From contig JAOTYE010000004.1 in assembly GCA_029862045.1 (NCBI GenBank), forward strand, positions 62,001 through 126,000: a stretch of 64,000 bases of DNA, read 5' to 3'. Of this stretch, positions 7,635 through 15,695 are shown piece by piece; within the stretch, counting starts at the first letter, position 1; each line of letters begins with the position of its first letter. This stretch comes from Gammaproteobacteria bacterium (GTDB lineage: Bacteria > Pseudomonadota > Gammaproteobacteria > Steroidobacterales > Woeseiaceae). Below the pieces are notes generated by a model that had not been told where the DNA came from, did not search any database, and saw nothing but the letters and a program-made list of their open reading frames with translations. A program made the translations under genes and the position numbers.

Positions 7635-10280
7635 ATGCGAAAACCTACTGCGCTCTCCGCGGCGATTAGCGGAATATTGTTCGGCGCAGCAATGGCCCCA
7701 CAAGGGGTGGCTGTTGCGCAGGAACAAGGTGATTCCGAGGTACTCGAGGAAATCATCACAACAGGAAGCCGCATTGTTCGGACAGACAAGTTCGACACTG
7801 CCGGTCATGTCATTAACGTTGACGAACAGCAAATCGACGCACTTGCAGAACTGAACATCGCTGACGTTCTGCGCGCATCGCCGCTGAATGCTTACGGCTC
7901 GTTTAGCGAGCGTTCCGGCAGCTCTGCTCAGTCAAATGCAACCTTCGACCTTCGTGGTCTGGGCAGCCAGCGCACGCTGGTGTTGTTTGACGGCATGCGT
8001 CTCCCGGGAAGCCCGGCTCTCGATGCTGACTCAGTCAACCTCAACATGCTGCCGATGGTAGCGATCAAGCGAATGGATATCCTCGCTGATGGCGCCTCTG
8101 CTGTATACGGTTCAGACGCGGTAGCGGGTGTTGTCAACCTCGTTCCGCACACGAGCTTCGACGGTGTCGAACTGTCACTGCGCTACGGCGATCGCGACAG
8201 GGACGATGGCGGCGACGTAAGCATGGGCTTAATTGCTGGTGCGGAAGGCGATCGTGGCAGCGTTCTCTTTGCTATCGAGTATTCGAAGCGCGATCCGGTG
8301 TTCGACGCTGAACGCGAATTCACGGCACCTTACATCGACGATGCGGGCCGCGGCGATGGCGACGGTGTCGTTGAAGCCTATGTCGACACAGATGGTATCT
8401 CGTACTTCGGCCGTACCTGGGAACTCTATGATCCCACTACCGGCTACTACGAGCTCGCCGCTGCTGCTGACTGCCCGACGACGGGTGGTTTCACGGGTGT
8501 TATGGGCGCCGAAGCATTGGGTGAGCCTGACGGCACGCTGTGCACGTTTGCTTACGCTGGCATTTCGGCCAACCGCGCCGAACTCGAGAAAATCAACACG
8601 TACATGTACGGAACATATGAAGTTTCGGATGACGTAGAGATGTATGCGCGCGCATTGTTCGCGAAGAATGAATCGTTTGGACGTTACGCTCCGCCGGCAG
8701 CCAGCTGGCCGAACCCGCCTGCGAGTCATCCGCACAATCCGTTTGACCTCGCGGCGCTGGATGCTGCAGGCACGATTGATCAGACAACGGCTGAGCTCTG
8801 GGGCTACTACCGTTGGACGAACATCGGTCCGCGCAACAACTTCGTAAGCGATACGCAGTGGGACATCTCGCTGGGCTTCAAGGGTGATGTGACAGACAAT
8901 GTCTCCTTTGATTTCTACGCGCAAGGTGGCCGCTACGACTCCAAGGACATCGGCAACTACTACCTCTCGCTCACGGGTCTCGACTACGTTCTGAACAACG
9001 GAATCGATCCGTTCAGTGATGCCGGTGCTTTCGCCATGCGTGCACAGCCGATTCAGGACAACTTCACCAAGCAGAACAAGGTTTATGGCCATGTTCAGTT
9101 TGGCACGGGTGACCTGTTCGGTGCTGGCGAGGCGATCGCCCTGCTCGGCGCGGAGTACGTGGACACCGAATATCAGAACCTCTACGATCCGCAGTCTGAA
9201 GCGGGCCTGATCGGTGGTTCAGCCGGTAACTCGAGCACTGGTGTTCGTGATTTCACGTCGATATTCTTCGAGTGGTTATTGCCGGTATCGGAAAACTCGG
9301 AACTGAACTTTGCCGCCCGTTACGACGATTACAGCGACTTTGGTACCGCAACCTCGCCGACGATCAGCTACAACATCAATGTAACTGATACGCTGGCGTT
9401 GCGTGCACGCTGGGGTCAGGGCTTCAAGGCCCCGTCGTTGGCTGACCTGTTCGGTCCGGAGACGTTCTCTGCTGAAGATGCTGTTGATCCGATTACGGGT
9501 GTGAGTCGTCAATTTACTACGTACTTCAACACCAACCCGGATCTCGACGCTGAGGAATCGGACTCGTATTCTGTTGGTCTGAACTGGGAGTATGTGGACG
9601 GCCACTCGATCGACATTGCGTATTATGCGGTCGAGATAACCGACGTCATCTCGACGCCGACTGCGCAGAGCCTGCTCTTTGCGGATGCTGCTGGTATCTC
9701 GTTCGATCCGAACGGTTCACGCGTAGTTCGCCTGCCTAACAACAATGTGGACGAGATCTACTCGTTCTCGGAAAATGGTGGCGATCTCGAAGTCAACGGT
9801 ATCGATCTTCAGCTTGCAAGCAGTTTCGACACGAGTGCCGGACTCTGGGATGCGCGTCTGTTCTGGTCGCATCAGTTGGAGTACAAGCAGAATGCGTACT
9901 TCAAGGGTGCTTTCCAGGATACGGCCGGCTACAATATGCAGCCACAGGACCGTGCTCAGGCATCTATGACCTGGTCGATGGGCAACAATGCGGTTGACCT
10001 GGTCGTCAACTACATCGGTGCACATTCCGAAATGGACATGGTCGACGAAACGACCGGCGTTCTGTCAACCAGCAACGTGGATCTGGACACCTGGACGACG
10101 GCCAATTTGTCGTACCGCTACGATGCGGGTGAGTGGGGTCAGGTGAAGATTGGCGCCAACAACGTCACGGATGAAGATCCGGTTATGGACTTCGAGGGCA
10201 AGTATGCTCGTGATCACTACGATCTGTACGACCCCCTCGGTCGTGTCTATTACCTTGAGTACAGAAAGACGTTTGACTAA
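7635..10280 (+). CDS. TonB-dependent outer-membrane receptor
   Basis: An 881-residue outer-membrane receptor for active uptake of a scarce substrate powered by TonB-ExbBD. ATG 7635 gives a clear signal peptide (MRKPTALSAAISGILFGAAM... ending AVAQ). A TonB-box-like segment LEEIITTGSRI precedes the plug domain, which carries FDLRGLGSQRTLVLFDGMR and DGASAVYGSDAVAGVVNLV. The rest is a 22-strand-type barrel with RARWGQGFKAPSLADLFG and a C-terminus ending YYLEYRKTFD, an aromatic-terminated last strand. The plug resembles the large Caulobacter/Xanthomonas-type receptors often used for glycans or peptides. It ends at a strong terminator, and modification-type enzymes follow. Confidence 0.95.
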   Translation: MRKPTALSAAISGILFGAAMAPQGVAVAQEQGDSEVLEEIITTGSRIVRTDKFDTAGHVINVDEQQIDALAELNIADVLRASPLNAYGSFSERSGSSAQSNATFDLRGLGSQRTLVLFDGMRLPGSPALDADSVNLNMLPMVAIKRMDILADGASAVYGSDAVAGVVNLVPHTSFDGVELSLRYGDRDRDDGGDVSMGLIAGAEGDRGSVLFAIEYSKRDPVFDAEREFTAPYIDDAGRGDGDGVVEAYVDTDGISYFGRTWELYDPTTGYYELAAAADCPTTGGFTGVMGAEALGEPDGTLCTFAYAGISANRAELEKINTYMYGTYEVSDDVEMYARALFAKNESFGRYAPPAASWPNPPASHPHNPFDLAALDAAGTIDQTTAELWGYYRWTNIGPRNNFVSDTQWDISLGFKGDVTDNVSFDFYAQGGRYDSKDIGNYYLSLTGLDYVLNNGIDPFSDAGAFAMRAQPIQDNFTKQNKVYGHVQFGTGDLFGAGEAIALLGAEYVDTEYQNLYDPQSEAGLIGGSAGNSSTGVRDFTSIFFEWLLPVSENSELNFAARYDDYSDFGTATSPTISYNINVTDTLALRARWGQGFKAPSLADLFGPETFSAEDAVDPITGVSRQFTTYFNTNPDLDAEESDSYSVGLNWEYVDGHSIDIAYYAVEITDVISTPTAQSLLFADAAGISFDPNGSRVVRLPNNNVDEIYSFSENGGDLEVNGIDLQLASSFDTSAGLWDARLFWSHQLEYKQNAYFKGAFQDTAGYNMQPQDRAQASMTWSMGNNAVDLVVNYIGAHSEMDMVDETTGVLSTSNVDLDTWTTANLSYRYDAGEWGQVKIGANNVTDEDPVMDFEGKYARDHYDLYDPLGRVYYLEYRKTFD

Positions 10281-10301
10281 GGTGTGAGTTACACCTGAGG
10301 A

Positions 10302-10329
10302 AAGGCCCGCTTCGGCGGGCCTTTTTTTT
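10302..10329 (+). terminator. Rho-independent terminator of the TonB-dependent receptor gene
   Basis: AAGGCCCGC, a TTCG tetraloop and GCGGGCCTT, followed by eight T residues. A GC-rich 9-bp stem with a stable UUCG loop and a U-run 22 bp after the stop codon is a textbook intrinsic terminator. Confidence 0.93.
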
Positions 10330-10344
10330 GCCTGGCTTTTGCGG

Positions 10345-10445
10345 CTAGCTCAGGTGAATCTGCCAGCCGGCGAGGCCATTATCGTCGGGCAACGTCGACG
10401 GATAACGATTACTCAATAGGGCTGCAGGAAATTACCGGGCACACG
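10345..10445 (-). pseudogene. Fragments of methyltransferase and DUF885 genes
   Basis: On the minus strand, 10387-10345 encodes DDNGLAGWQIHLS and a stop, identical in protein to the last 13 residues of the methyltransferase at 14672. Immediately upstream on the same strand (about 10443-10388) is sequence like part of the DUF885 gene at about 21784-21840: VPGNFLQ resembling VPGHYLQ, then a disrupted match to the SNRYPST coding region. The two pieces are fused and neither has a start. These look like recombination debris from genes 4 to 11 kb away or from paralogs of them. Confidence 0.65.
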
Positions 10446-10531
10446 CTCTTTTCTTCAGATTCGTTGTAATAATTTGCCGACATGACCGGCCCACTCAATA
10501 GTCGTCGGACTGTTTCGAAGAGATCGCCTCA

Positions 10532-10681
10532 ATGAATTACCGAATTGCAGCGCCTGGGCACGCCATGGCCCTCGTTTTGACCGCTTTTCTAATTGCAGGC
10601 TGTGGGGGGCGGTGGTGGTGGCAACAACAACCCGGATGATGCATTCGTATGGCTAATTTCGGCCGCCGAAGTTTTCGACGG
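10532..10681 (+). pseudogene. Frameshifted N-terminus of a Gly-rich lipoprotein
   Basis: ATG 10532 opens a lipoprotein signal (ALVLTAFLIAGC) and then breaks after a run of six G. Removing one G restores CGGGGGGNNNPDDAFVWLISAAEVFDG. This parallels the N-terminus of the DUF3179 lipoprotein at 15696-16790 (LIAAC, Gly run, NNNNP, WLIPEAQVVDAG). As written the product is only 35 residues. It is probably the remains of a paralogous lipoprotein gene, since the frame is lost again near 10680 where a barrel-protein fragment begins. A sequencing error in the G-run could explain the first shift but not the second. Confidence 0.55.
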
Positions 10682-11097
10682 GCGCCTACGGTGGTATCGA
10701 CTGGGCGTACGCAGCCCACGCATTCAACGAATCCACAAGTGCACGCATATACGGCCTGCTAACCTATACGTACAACGGCGAAAATGACCGTGACTATAAG
10801 TTCGGCAATGCGACCACGGCTAGCCTTGGCGGTAGCTACCAGACGGCGACGCCGTGGGGATTCAATGCAGAACGTCTGTTCCGGCACGCGGAACGCGATC
10901 AGAGGGCGTCAGTCGACATTCCGAATACAGGTGGCCGTTGGCTTGACTTCATTCCTGCGGTGCAATACCAAATTAACGAATCCCTCGCATTACGGGCGTC
11001 CATCAAGATTCCTGTAACGCGAAATCTCAACGACCAACTGCAGTTTACGACCAAGTACGCTTTCAGCCTTTCCCTCTCCTACGTATTCGGCGAATAG
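10657..11097 (+). pseudogene. C-terminal fragment of an outer-membrane beta-barrel protein
   Basis: This frame is open from a stop at 10654-10656 to TAG at 11095-11097 and has no convincing start codon. The roughly 146 residues contain alternating amphipathic strands (ARIYGLLTYTYNGENDRDYK, PAVQYQINESLALRASIKIPV) and end KYAFSLSLSYVFGE, the pattern of the last strands of an outer-membrane barrel. No signal peptide is in frame; the preceding lipoprotein remnant is in another frame. I read it as the 3' part of a lost barrel protein. Its parent family cannot be named from this piece. Confidence 0.6.
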
Positions 11098-11244
11098 GCG
11101 GATATCAGCCCCGGGAGTAACGATCTTTCCGGTGGTCGCATCTGAGACAGTGTAAGCCGACCTTCTCAAGCAGTGAACATATTTGGCGGCCAGCGCAAGC
11201 TGGTATCCTGTGACCTCGGCTGTATGGCAAGGCGCAAGTGGCAA

Positions 11245-12642
11245 ATGGCAAATTCGCTCCAATCCCTGTTCGATCGCGCTGTTGCACTCAAGGGTAGAGG
11301 AAAACTCACTGAGGCCATCGAACTCTACACAAGAGCAACTAAAGAATACCCAAATAGTGCGGTTGCGGAGCACAATCTGGCCGCCGCTTTCGGAGACGCA
11401 GGTCGTGCGAGCGAAGCTGAGGCGCACATACAGCGCGCTTTCGCCAAAGGCCTGAGCGCACCTGAAAGTTGGCTCGTGTTTGCTCGTGCACTATCGATGC
11501 AGGGCAAACTCGACGAGGCCCATGATGCGTTCGTGAAAACGCTGGAGCTTAATCCGGCCGTGCTCGACGCGCACCGCGAGCTTGCGCAGCTAACATGGAT
11601 GATGACCGGGGACAGCGCTGCCGCACTTTCAGCATTGGAATCGGCCATGCGTTCTTTCCCGGACGTCGTCGCGCTGCATACGATCAAGGCTCAGGTGTTG
11701 CGGTTTACCGTCAGTCCAGCGGCCGCCTACCGTTTTATCATAACGTCGCTTGAGCGGTGGCCAAATGAAGCCAGCCTATTGAGTCCCGCAATCGACTGGG
11801 CGACGCATGCCGGAGAGCCGGAAGCCGCTTTGGCGATGAGCGAACGTCTGGTCGCCTTACAGCCTGATACCCAATCTGCAAGGGGCCTCCACGCTATTGC
11901 TCTGCTGGCCTCTGGTCGTGCCGATGAAGCGCTGCCGATCGTCGAGGCAATAGTCATGGAGAATCCTGAAGATCAGCACTCCCTGGCCTTACTTGCGACA
12001 GCCTGCAGAATTCTCGGCGACGACCGCTATGCGGAACTCTATGACTATGATCAATTTGTTCGACCCTATGAGCTGACGGCACCGCGAGGCTGGTCCTCGC
12101 TTTCGGAGTATCTTGCCGATCTGGGCGAAGGCCTGCGTGCTCGGCACCCATTCAAGACCCATCCGTTCTCCAATTCCGTCGACGGGGGGAGCATGATTTC
12201 CGGTTTGCTCGGAATGGACGAACCGGCGATAAGGGCTTTGCCACAAGCGATCGCACCGGCAATTGACGCTCATATGGCGCGCCTTGGCACCGGCAGTGAC
12301 CCGTTACGCTCACGGAATGCAGAACACTGGAAGATAAACGGAATATGGTCGGTATGGCTCAAGCCGAACGGCTTCCATCATGATCACGTACATCCAAGTG
12401 GGTGGCTCTCATCGGCCTGCTATGTTGAATTGCCCGAGCAGCTTGACGAGGGAGCGCAACAAGGCTGGATCAAGTTCGGTGAGCCGGGGATTGTCACATC
12501 TCCGAGACTGTTGCCTGAGCATACGGTTAAACCGCGTCCTGGCACGATCGTTCTTTTCCCGTCTTACATGTGGCACGGAACCGTTCCGTTCGGCGGTGAC
12601 AGCCCAAGACTCACGGTCGCGTTGGATATTGTTCCCGATTGA
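11245..12642 (+). CDS. TPR protein with 2-oxoglutarate/Fe(II) oxygenase domain
   Basis: A 465-residue protein. The N-terminal two thirds are tetratricopeptide repeats (for example AIELYTRATKEYPNSAVAEHNLAAAF). The C-terminal about 190 residues resemble the putative 2OG-Fe(II) oxygenase family 2OG-FeII_Oxy_5. They contain HHDHVHPSGWLSS, giving the HxD or HxH metal pair, a distal MWHGTVPF histidine, and PRLTVALDIV with the 2-oxoglutarate-binding Arg. No signal peptide is visible, so it is probably cytoplasmic. It likely hydroxylates a protein or small-molecule substrate; the identity is unknown. ATG 11245 is preferred, with ATG 11224 possible. It lies in the TonB receptor/sulfotransferase-like neighbourhood. 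Confidence 0.85.
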   Translation: MANSLQSLFDRAVALKGRGKLTEAIELYTRATKEYPNSAVAEHNLAAAFGDAGRASEAEAHIQRAFAKGLSAPESWLVFARALSMQGKLDEAHDAFVKTLELNPAVLDAHRELAQLTWMMTGDSAAALSALESAMRSFPDVVALHTIKAQVLRFTVSPAAAYRFIITSLERWPNEASLLSPAIDWATHAGEPEAALAMSERLVALQPDTQSARGLHAIALLASGRADEALPIVEAIVMENPEDQHSLALLATACRILGDDRYAELYDYDQFVRPYELTAPRGWSSLSEYLADLGEGLRARHPFKTHPFSNSVDGGSMISGLLGMDEPAIRALPQAIAPAIDAHMARLGTGSDPLRSRNAEHWKINGIWSVWLKPNGFHHDHVHPSGWLSSACYVELPEQLDEGAQQGWIKFGEPGIVTSPRLLPEHTVKPRPGTIVLFPSYMWHGTVPFGGDSPRLTVALDIVPD

Positions 12643-12696
12643 GCACCGCTCATTCGGAAATAAGTCAGCTACAATAATTCCCGAGCGGTGTAGCTT

Positions 12697-13797
12697 TCAC
12701 AGTTGTGGCTGTAGCGGCGGGTTGACTGGCAATTTATTGAGCAACCCGTCCATCCATTCGAGCGTGCTGTGCAAGGCGCTTTCGTGCTGCACTGACAGCG
12801 CGGCGTTCTCATCCGAACGTTCGTCGGTGTCGTAACCATCACCTGATTTTGAATGCCGGGACAACGGACCGTTTTTGGCAAGCTGATTCAGTCGCTCGGT
12901 GTCGCACGCCAAACCAAAATAATCAAGCGCCTGCCTGACTATCGATTCGGGCTCCTCCAGGAAATCACTGGCAGCGAGGCAGCGCACAGAATCATTCCCG
13001 GATGCAGCAGCGACCAAATAGAAATGATAAATCTGGGTGTGCCACAGCACAGCACATTGCTTGAGATGTTCTAGATTTTGAACATCCGGGATATTTAACT
13101 TCTCCGCATAATCCGTAATTGGGTACAATCTTTTTAAGAACAAAGGAACCATATAGCGGCTTTCCTCGAGACGTTTCAAGTTTGACAACAGGAAATCGCG
13201 TAACGAACCATACATAAACAATGTCTTTGTCGGCCGCAGGCTCAAGATATCTTCCAGCATATTATTGGCCGAGTTAGCGGGCTTAATGATGACTCCCTGC
13301 TGGCCCGAATACTTTTTTTCAAGCAATAGCAAACTCGGCCTCAACAATGCCCACCAGTGACGGCGGATGAAGTTTCCGGAATTTTTCGAATGCGCCAATG
13401 CGTCCGCAAGGTGCAGCAGTATCAGGGGTTCTTTGAGTACAAGACTGTCACTGACTGTTTGTAGGCAATTGGCAAACAGTGTGGAACAGCAAAATGCCGA
13501 GTGAAAAATGTAATTCGCAGGCCGGCTATTGCTATTCAATAATCGGTTAATAATGTTGATATCGGCGCCTTTCACCTCGGTTGGCGCGGGACTAGTGCGG
13601 TGATCCAGGAAGGAGGAATCCCGGTAAGTGCTGCTGCTGACATGCGCGAAAAGATATTGCATGCTATCTCCTTGCAGCCCCTGCAACAGCCAGTCAGGAT
13701 TTTCTGCAAATTCCCGCGCTTGCCAGGTCGCCTTTTCGTCACTGCTCTTTATAATTTGCCCCCACCGGTTCGACCGTCTTACCCCCAAGTTGCACAT
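12697..13797 (-). CDS. Sulfotransferase-like protein
   Basis: A 366-residue protein with features of the P-loop-like PAPS sulfotransferase fold. NYIFHSAFCCSTLFANCL (about residues 93-110) takes the place of the 5'-phosphosulfate loop and is followed by LVLKEP. TKTLFMYGSLRDFLLSNLKR resembles the 3'-phosphate motif, and FLEEPESIVRQALDYFGL is the usual late helix. It is convergent with the TPR/oxygenase gene, 55 bp away at the stops. Base composition is lower in GC than the flanking genes, suggesting recent acquisition. The start at 13797 keeps a plausible N-terminal segment (FAENPDWLLQGLQGDS); Met46 is an alternative. Confidence 0.62.
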   Translation of the reverse strand: MCNLGVRRSNRWGQIIKSSDEKATWQAREFAENPDWLLQGLQGDSMQYLFAHVSSSTYRDSSFLDHRTSPAPTEVKGADINIINRLLNSNSRPANYIFHSAFCCSTLFANCLQTVSDSLVLKEPLILLHLADALAHSKNSGNFIRRHWWALLRPSLLLLEKKYSGQQGVIIKPANSANNMLEDILSLRPTKTLFMYGSLRDFLLSNLKRLEESRYMVPLFLKRLYPITDYAEKLNIPDVQNLEHLKQCAVLWHTQIYHFYLVAAASGNDSVRCLAASDFLEEPESIVRQALDYFGLACDTERLNQLAKNGPLSRHSKSGDGYDTDERSDENAALSVQHESALHSTLEWMDGLLNKLPVNPPLQPQL

Positions 13798-14199
13798 TGA
13801 CCCGTGGTGTGAATACGTCTACACCTGTATTGATGGTCGGGCATTGCAGATCAGGGTATGGCCTCTCAGGCTCGCACAGGATCGTTGGCACACACCAATC
13901 AGAATACTCTTTATTTAAGCTTCACGTTAAGATTCTCGAATGGACACAGGCGAACTGACTGAGACTGAGACAAGAACGTCGGAAGCTACTTTCGTGAGCT
14001 AATGATACCATCGGCTGCACCATGGTTCGTCGCGAAATACACCGATAAAGCCATTCGTTGTCCTGACCTATGTCTACGAAATCTTTTCGTGAATTGCCTG
14101 ACGCCAAACCTCTGGTTCGGAACGATACCATTACGCTAATTGCGTATCTTCGCAGTTATTTTTCTGCGGAGGAGTGCCGCGAAACAGGTGTGCTAGCCG
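13798..14199. other. Gene-free stretch of about 400 bp
   Basis: Between the divergent sulfotransferase-like gene and the truncated CmcI-like gene I see no convincing gene. A 60-codon frame from 14070 has a start and a nearby GGAGGAG at 14167-14173 but no recognisable features. Short direct repeats (ACTGAGACTGAGAC near 13957) occur. The region is relatively AT-rich and probably carries promoters for both flanking genes. Confidence 0.35.
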
Positions 14200-14745
14200 A
14201 TGCCGAAACGAAACATGATGGTCATATCGGCAAAGGCAAAAAAGCGCTGTAAGAGAAAGAAAGCCGCGCGCGAACCGCCGCCACCAGCTGAAGTATTGCG
14301 CCTTGCGAATATACTCTACTTTCGTAGTCACGTATTCGAGCACACGGAATGGATGGGGTACAAGGCTATCGAGTTTCCCACGGGTATGTGGATCTACCAG
14401 GAACTGATGCATAAGCTGGAGACGGACCTGTTGATTGAGACGGGCACCCTGCTACGCGGCTCGACACTGTTTTTCGCCCACATGATTGAGCTGATGGGGC
14501 GCGGCAAGGTGATTTCCATCGATATCGAGTTGCGTGACGGCCTGCCCCAGCACCCGCGTAACGAAGACATCGAAGGGTCGTCTATCGCGACCGAGGAGCT
14601 GGATCAGGTTGCGGCCGCCAGCGAAACAGCCAACTCGGTTGTCACCGCCCCGCCGGCGGGCCCTTTTTTGTTTAGCTCAGGTGAATCTGCCAGCCGGCGA
14701 GGCCGTTGTCGTCGCCGTATAGCTTCAGGCAATGCACGGAATTGA
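14200..14745 (+). pseudogene. Truncated CmcI/cephalosporin hydroxylase-like gene
   Basis: After a Lys/Arg-rich start, residues 25-140 match the first half of the CmcI-type SAM-dependent family: WIYQELMHKLETDLLIETGTLLRGSTLFFAHM gives the IETG-x-GGS motif (here LLRGS), then GKVISIDI and an IEGSS segment. Similarity stops at about 14620. The frame then runs through a terminator-like palindrome and antisense through the 3' end of the neighbouring methyltransferase. Roughly the C-terminal 100 residues of the family are missing. The GGS motif is also altered. I regard this as a 3'-truncated remnant. Confidence 0.6.
14646..14670 (+). terminator. Terminator-like palindrome with T-run
   Basis: CCCGCCGGCGGG (14649-14660) is a perfect palindrome, followed by CCC and six T. 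It is a tight stem with little loop, possibly the scar of a rearranged intrinsic terminator. It lies exactly where the CmcI-like similarity ends and the methyltransferase 3' end begins. The fragment at 10345 also lies just after a terminator. Confidence 0.5.
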
Positions 14746-15646
14746 AACCGGCTTCGCGGGCCGTCAGCGTGAGTGTCTCGATCTGTTCATTGTCCAGGGA
14801 GGCGGCAACCATATCGTCGAGTCTCGCCCTGGCAAGTTGGAAATCCGACCCGGCCTTGTCCAGGGCCTCGAGTCGCTCTGCCCGTGTGGTTTGCCTGGCG
14901 GTTCGTGCGATGTAGCCTATCGCTCCTATGATGAACTTGCCGCATTCGTGCTCCGCGTACTTGTCCTGGAAGCGATGCATCCGCCGGTTGTATTCCTCCA
15001 CCAGCGGCTGCACTTTTTCTTGTGCGTTTTTTAGCTGCTGCGGATCGTCCGGCAGCTCGCCCAGCGCTTCGAAATAACGTCGTGAGCCAGCGACGAGATC
15101 GAGTTCGTCCAGTGCAAGTTCGTAAATGTCCAGCTCGACTTTGGCGGCCTGGATAAGCACCGATCTCGTGTGATGACTAATGGCGACGAAGCGGCCACCG
15201 GGCACGAGCACGCGCCGTACCTCCGCCAAAGTCTGCTCGATAGTGCTGTACTCGAAACCAAACTGCGACGTCACCAACTCGAACGAATCGGCCTCGAAGG
15301 GCTGACTCTCGCAGGGTATGCGACTGTGGAATTCGACGGTCTTGCGCGCCCGCTTCGTCGCTTCATCGCCGATCAGGTCGGCGTGTATGTCAGCAAGGTC
15401 AGTCGCCGCGACGAAGAAATCTTTGCGATTGTCCTGTCCAATTTCGGCGGCAATAGTGGCTATCGCGCCGTTGCCGGCAGCAATGTCGAGTATGCGGGCA
15501 CCGTTCGGTAGCTCAAGGAACTTTTCGCGCCAGAACTCGCGAACGACGCCATCGTAATTATTGGGTTTGCTGGCGCCGAACGTCGTTATGAAGCCCTGCT
15601 CCCAGAACCGTGACCACTGCTCGAGGTCGTCAGCTTGCGTGTTTAT
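14672..15646 (-). CDS. Class I SAM-dependent methyltransferase with ATA at the expected start
   Basis: About 324 residues. The open frame extends back to ATA at 15644-15646, which encodes the first residue of an otherwise natural N-terminus (I/M-NTQADDLEQWSRFWEQGF). A GAGGCAGGGG Shine-Dalgarno-like stretch lies just upstream and an in-frame TGA lies five codons before. No ATG, GTG or TTG occurs in frame until TTG 15277, which would delete the SAM-binding loop ILDIAAGNGAIA. Motif ADSFELVTSQFGFEY and a typical RRVLVPGGRFVAI strand support the methyltransferase fold. Either the gene uses a rare ATA start or it has lost its start codon. The substrate is unknown. Confidence 0.72.
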   Translation of the reverse strand: MNTQADDLEQWSRFWEQGFITTFGASKPNNYDGVVREFWREKFLELPNGARILDIAAGNGAIATIAAEIGQDNRKDFFVAATDLADIHADLIGDEATKRARKTVEFHSRIPCESQPFEADSFELVTSQFGFEYSTIEQTLAEVRRVLVPGGRFVAISHHTRSVLIQAAKVELDIYELALDELDLVAGSRRYFEALGELPDDPQQLKNAQEKVQPLVEEYNRRMHRFQDKYAEHECGKFIIGAIGYIARTARQTTRAERLEALDKAGSDFQLARARLDDMVAASLDNEQIETLTLTAREAGFNSVHCLKLYGDDNGLAGWQIHLS

Positions 15647-15695
15647 GCCCCTGCCTCACTTGATTCGGAAAGGCGGGATTATAGGTCAATTCAAT

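Noticed and set aside
10593-10787. A possible small Gly/Asn-rich protein.
   Set aside because: It is the second frame of the frameshifted lipoprotein remnant followed by out-of-frame barrel sequence.
14070-14252. A possible 60-residue protein upstream of the CmcI-like gene.
   Set aside because: Overlaps the start of the next frame and shows no motifs or conservation clues; kept only as part of the gap description.
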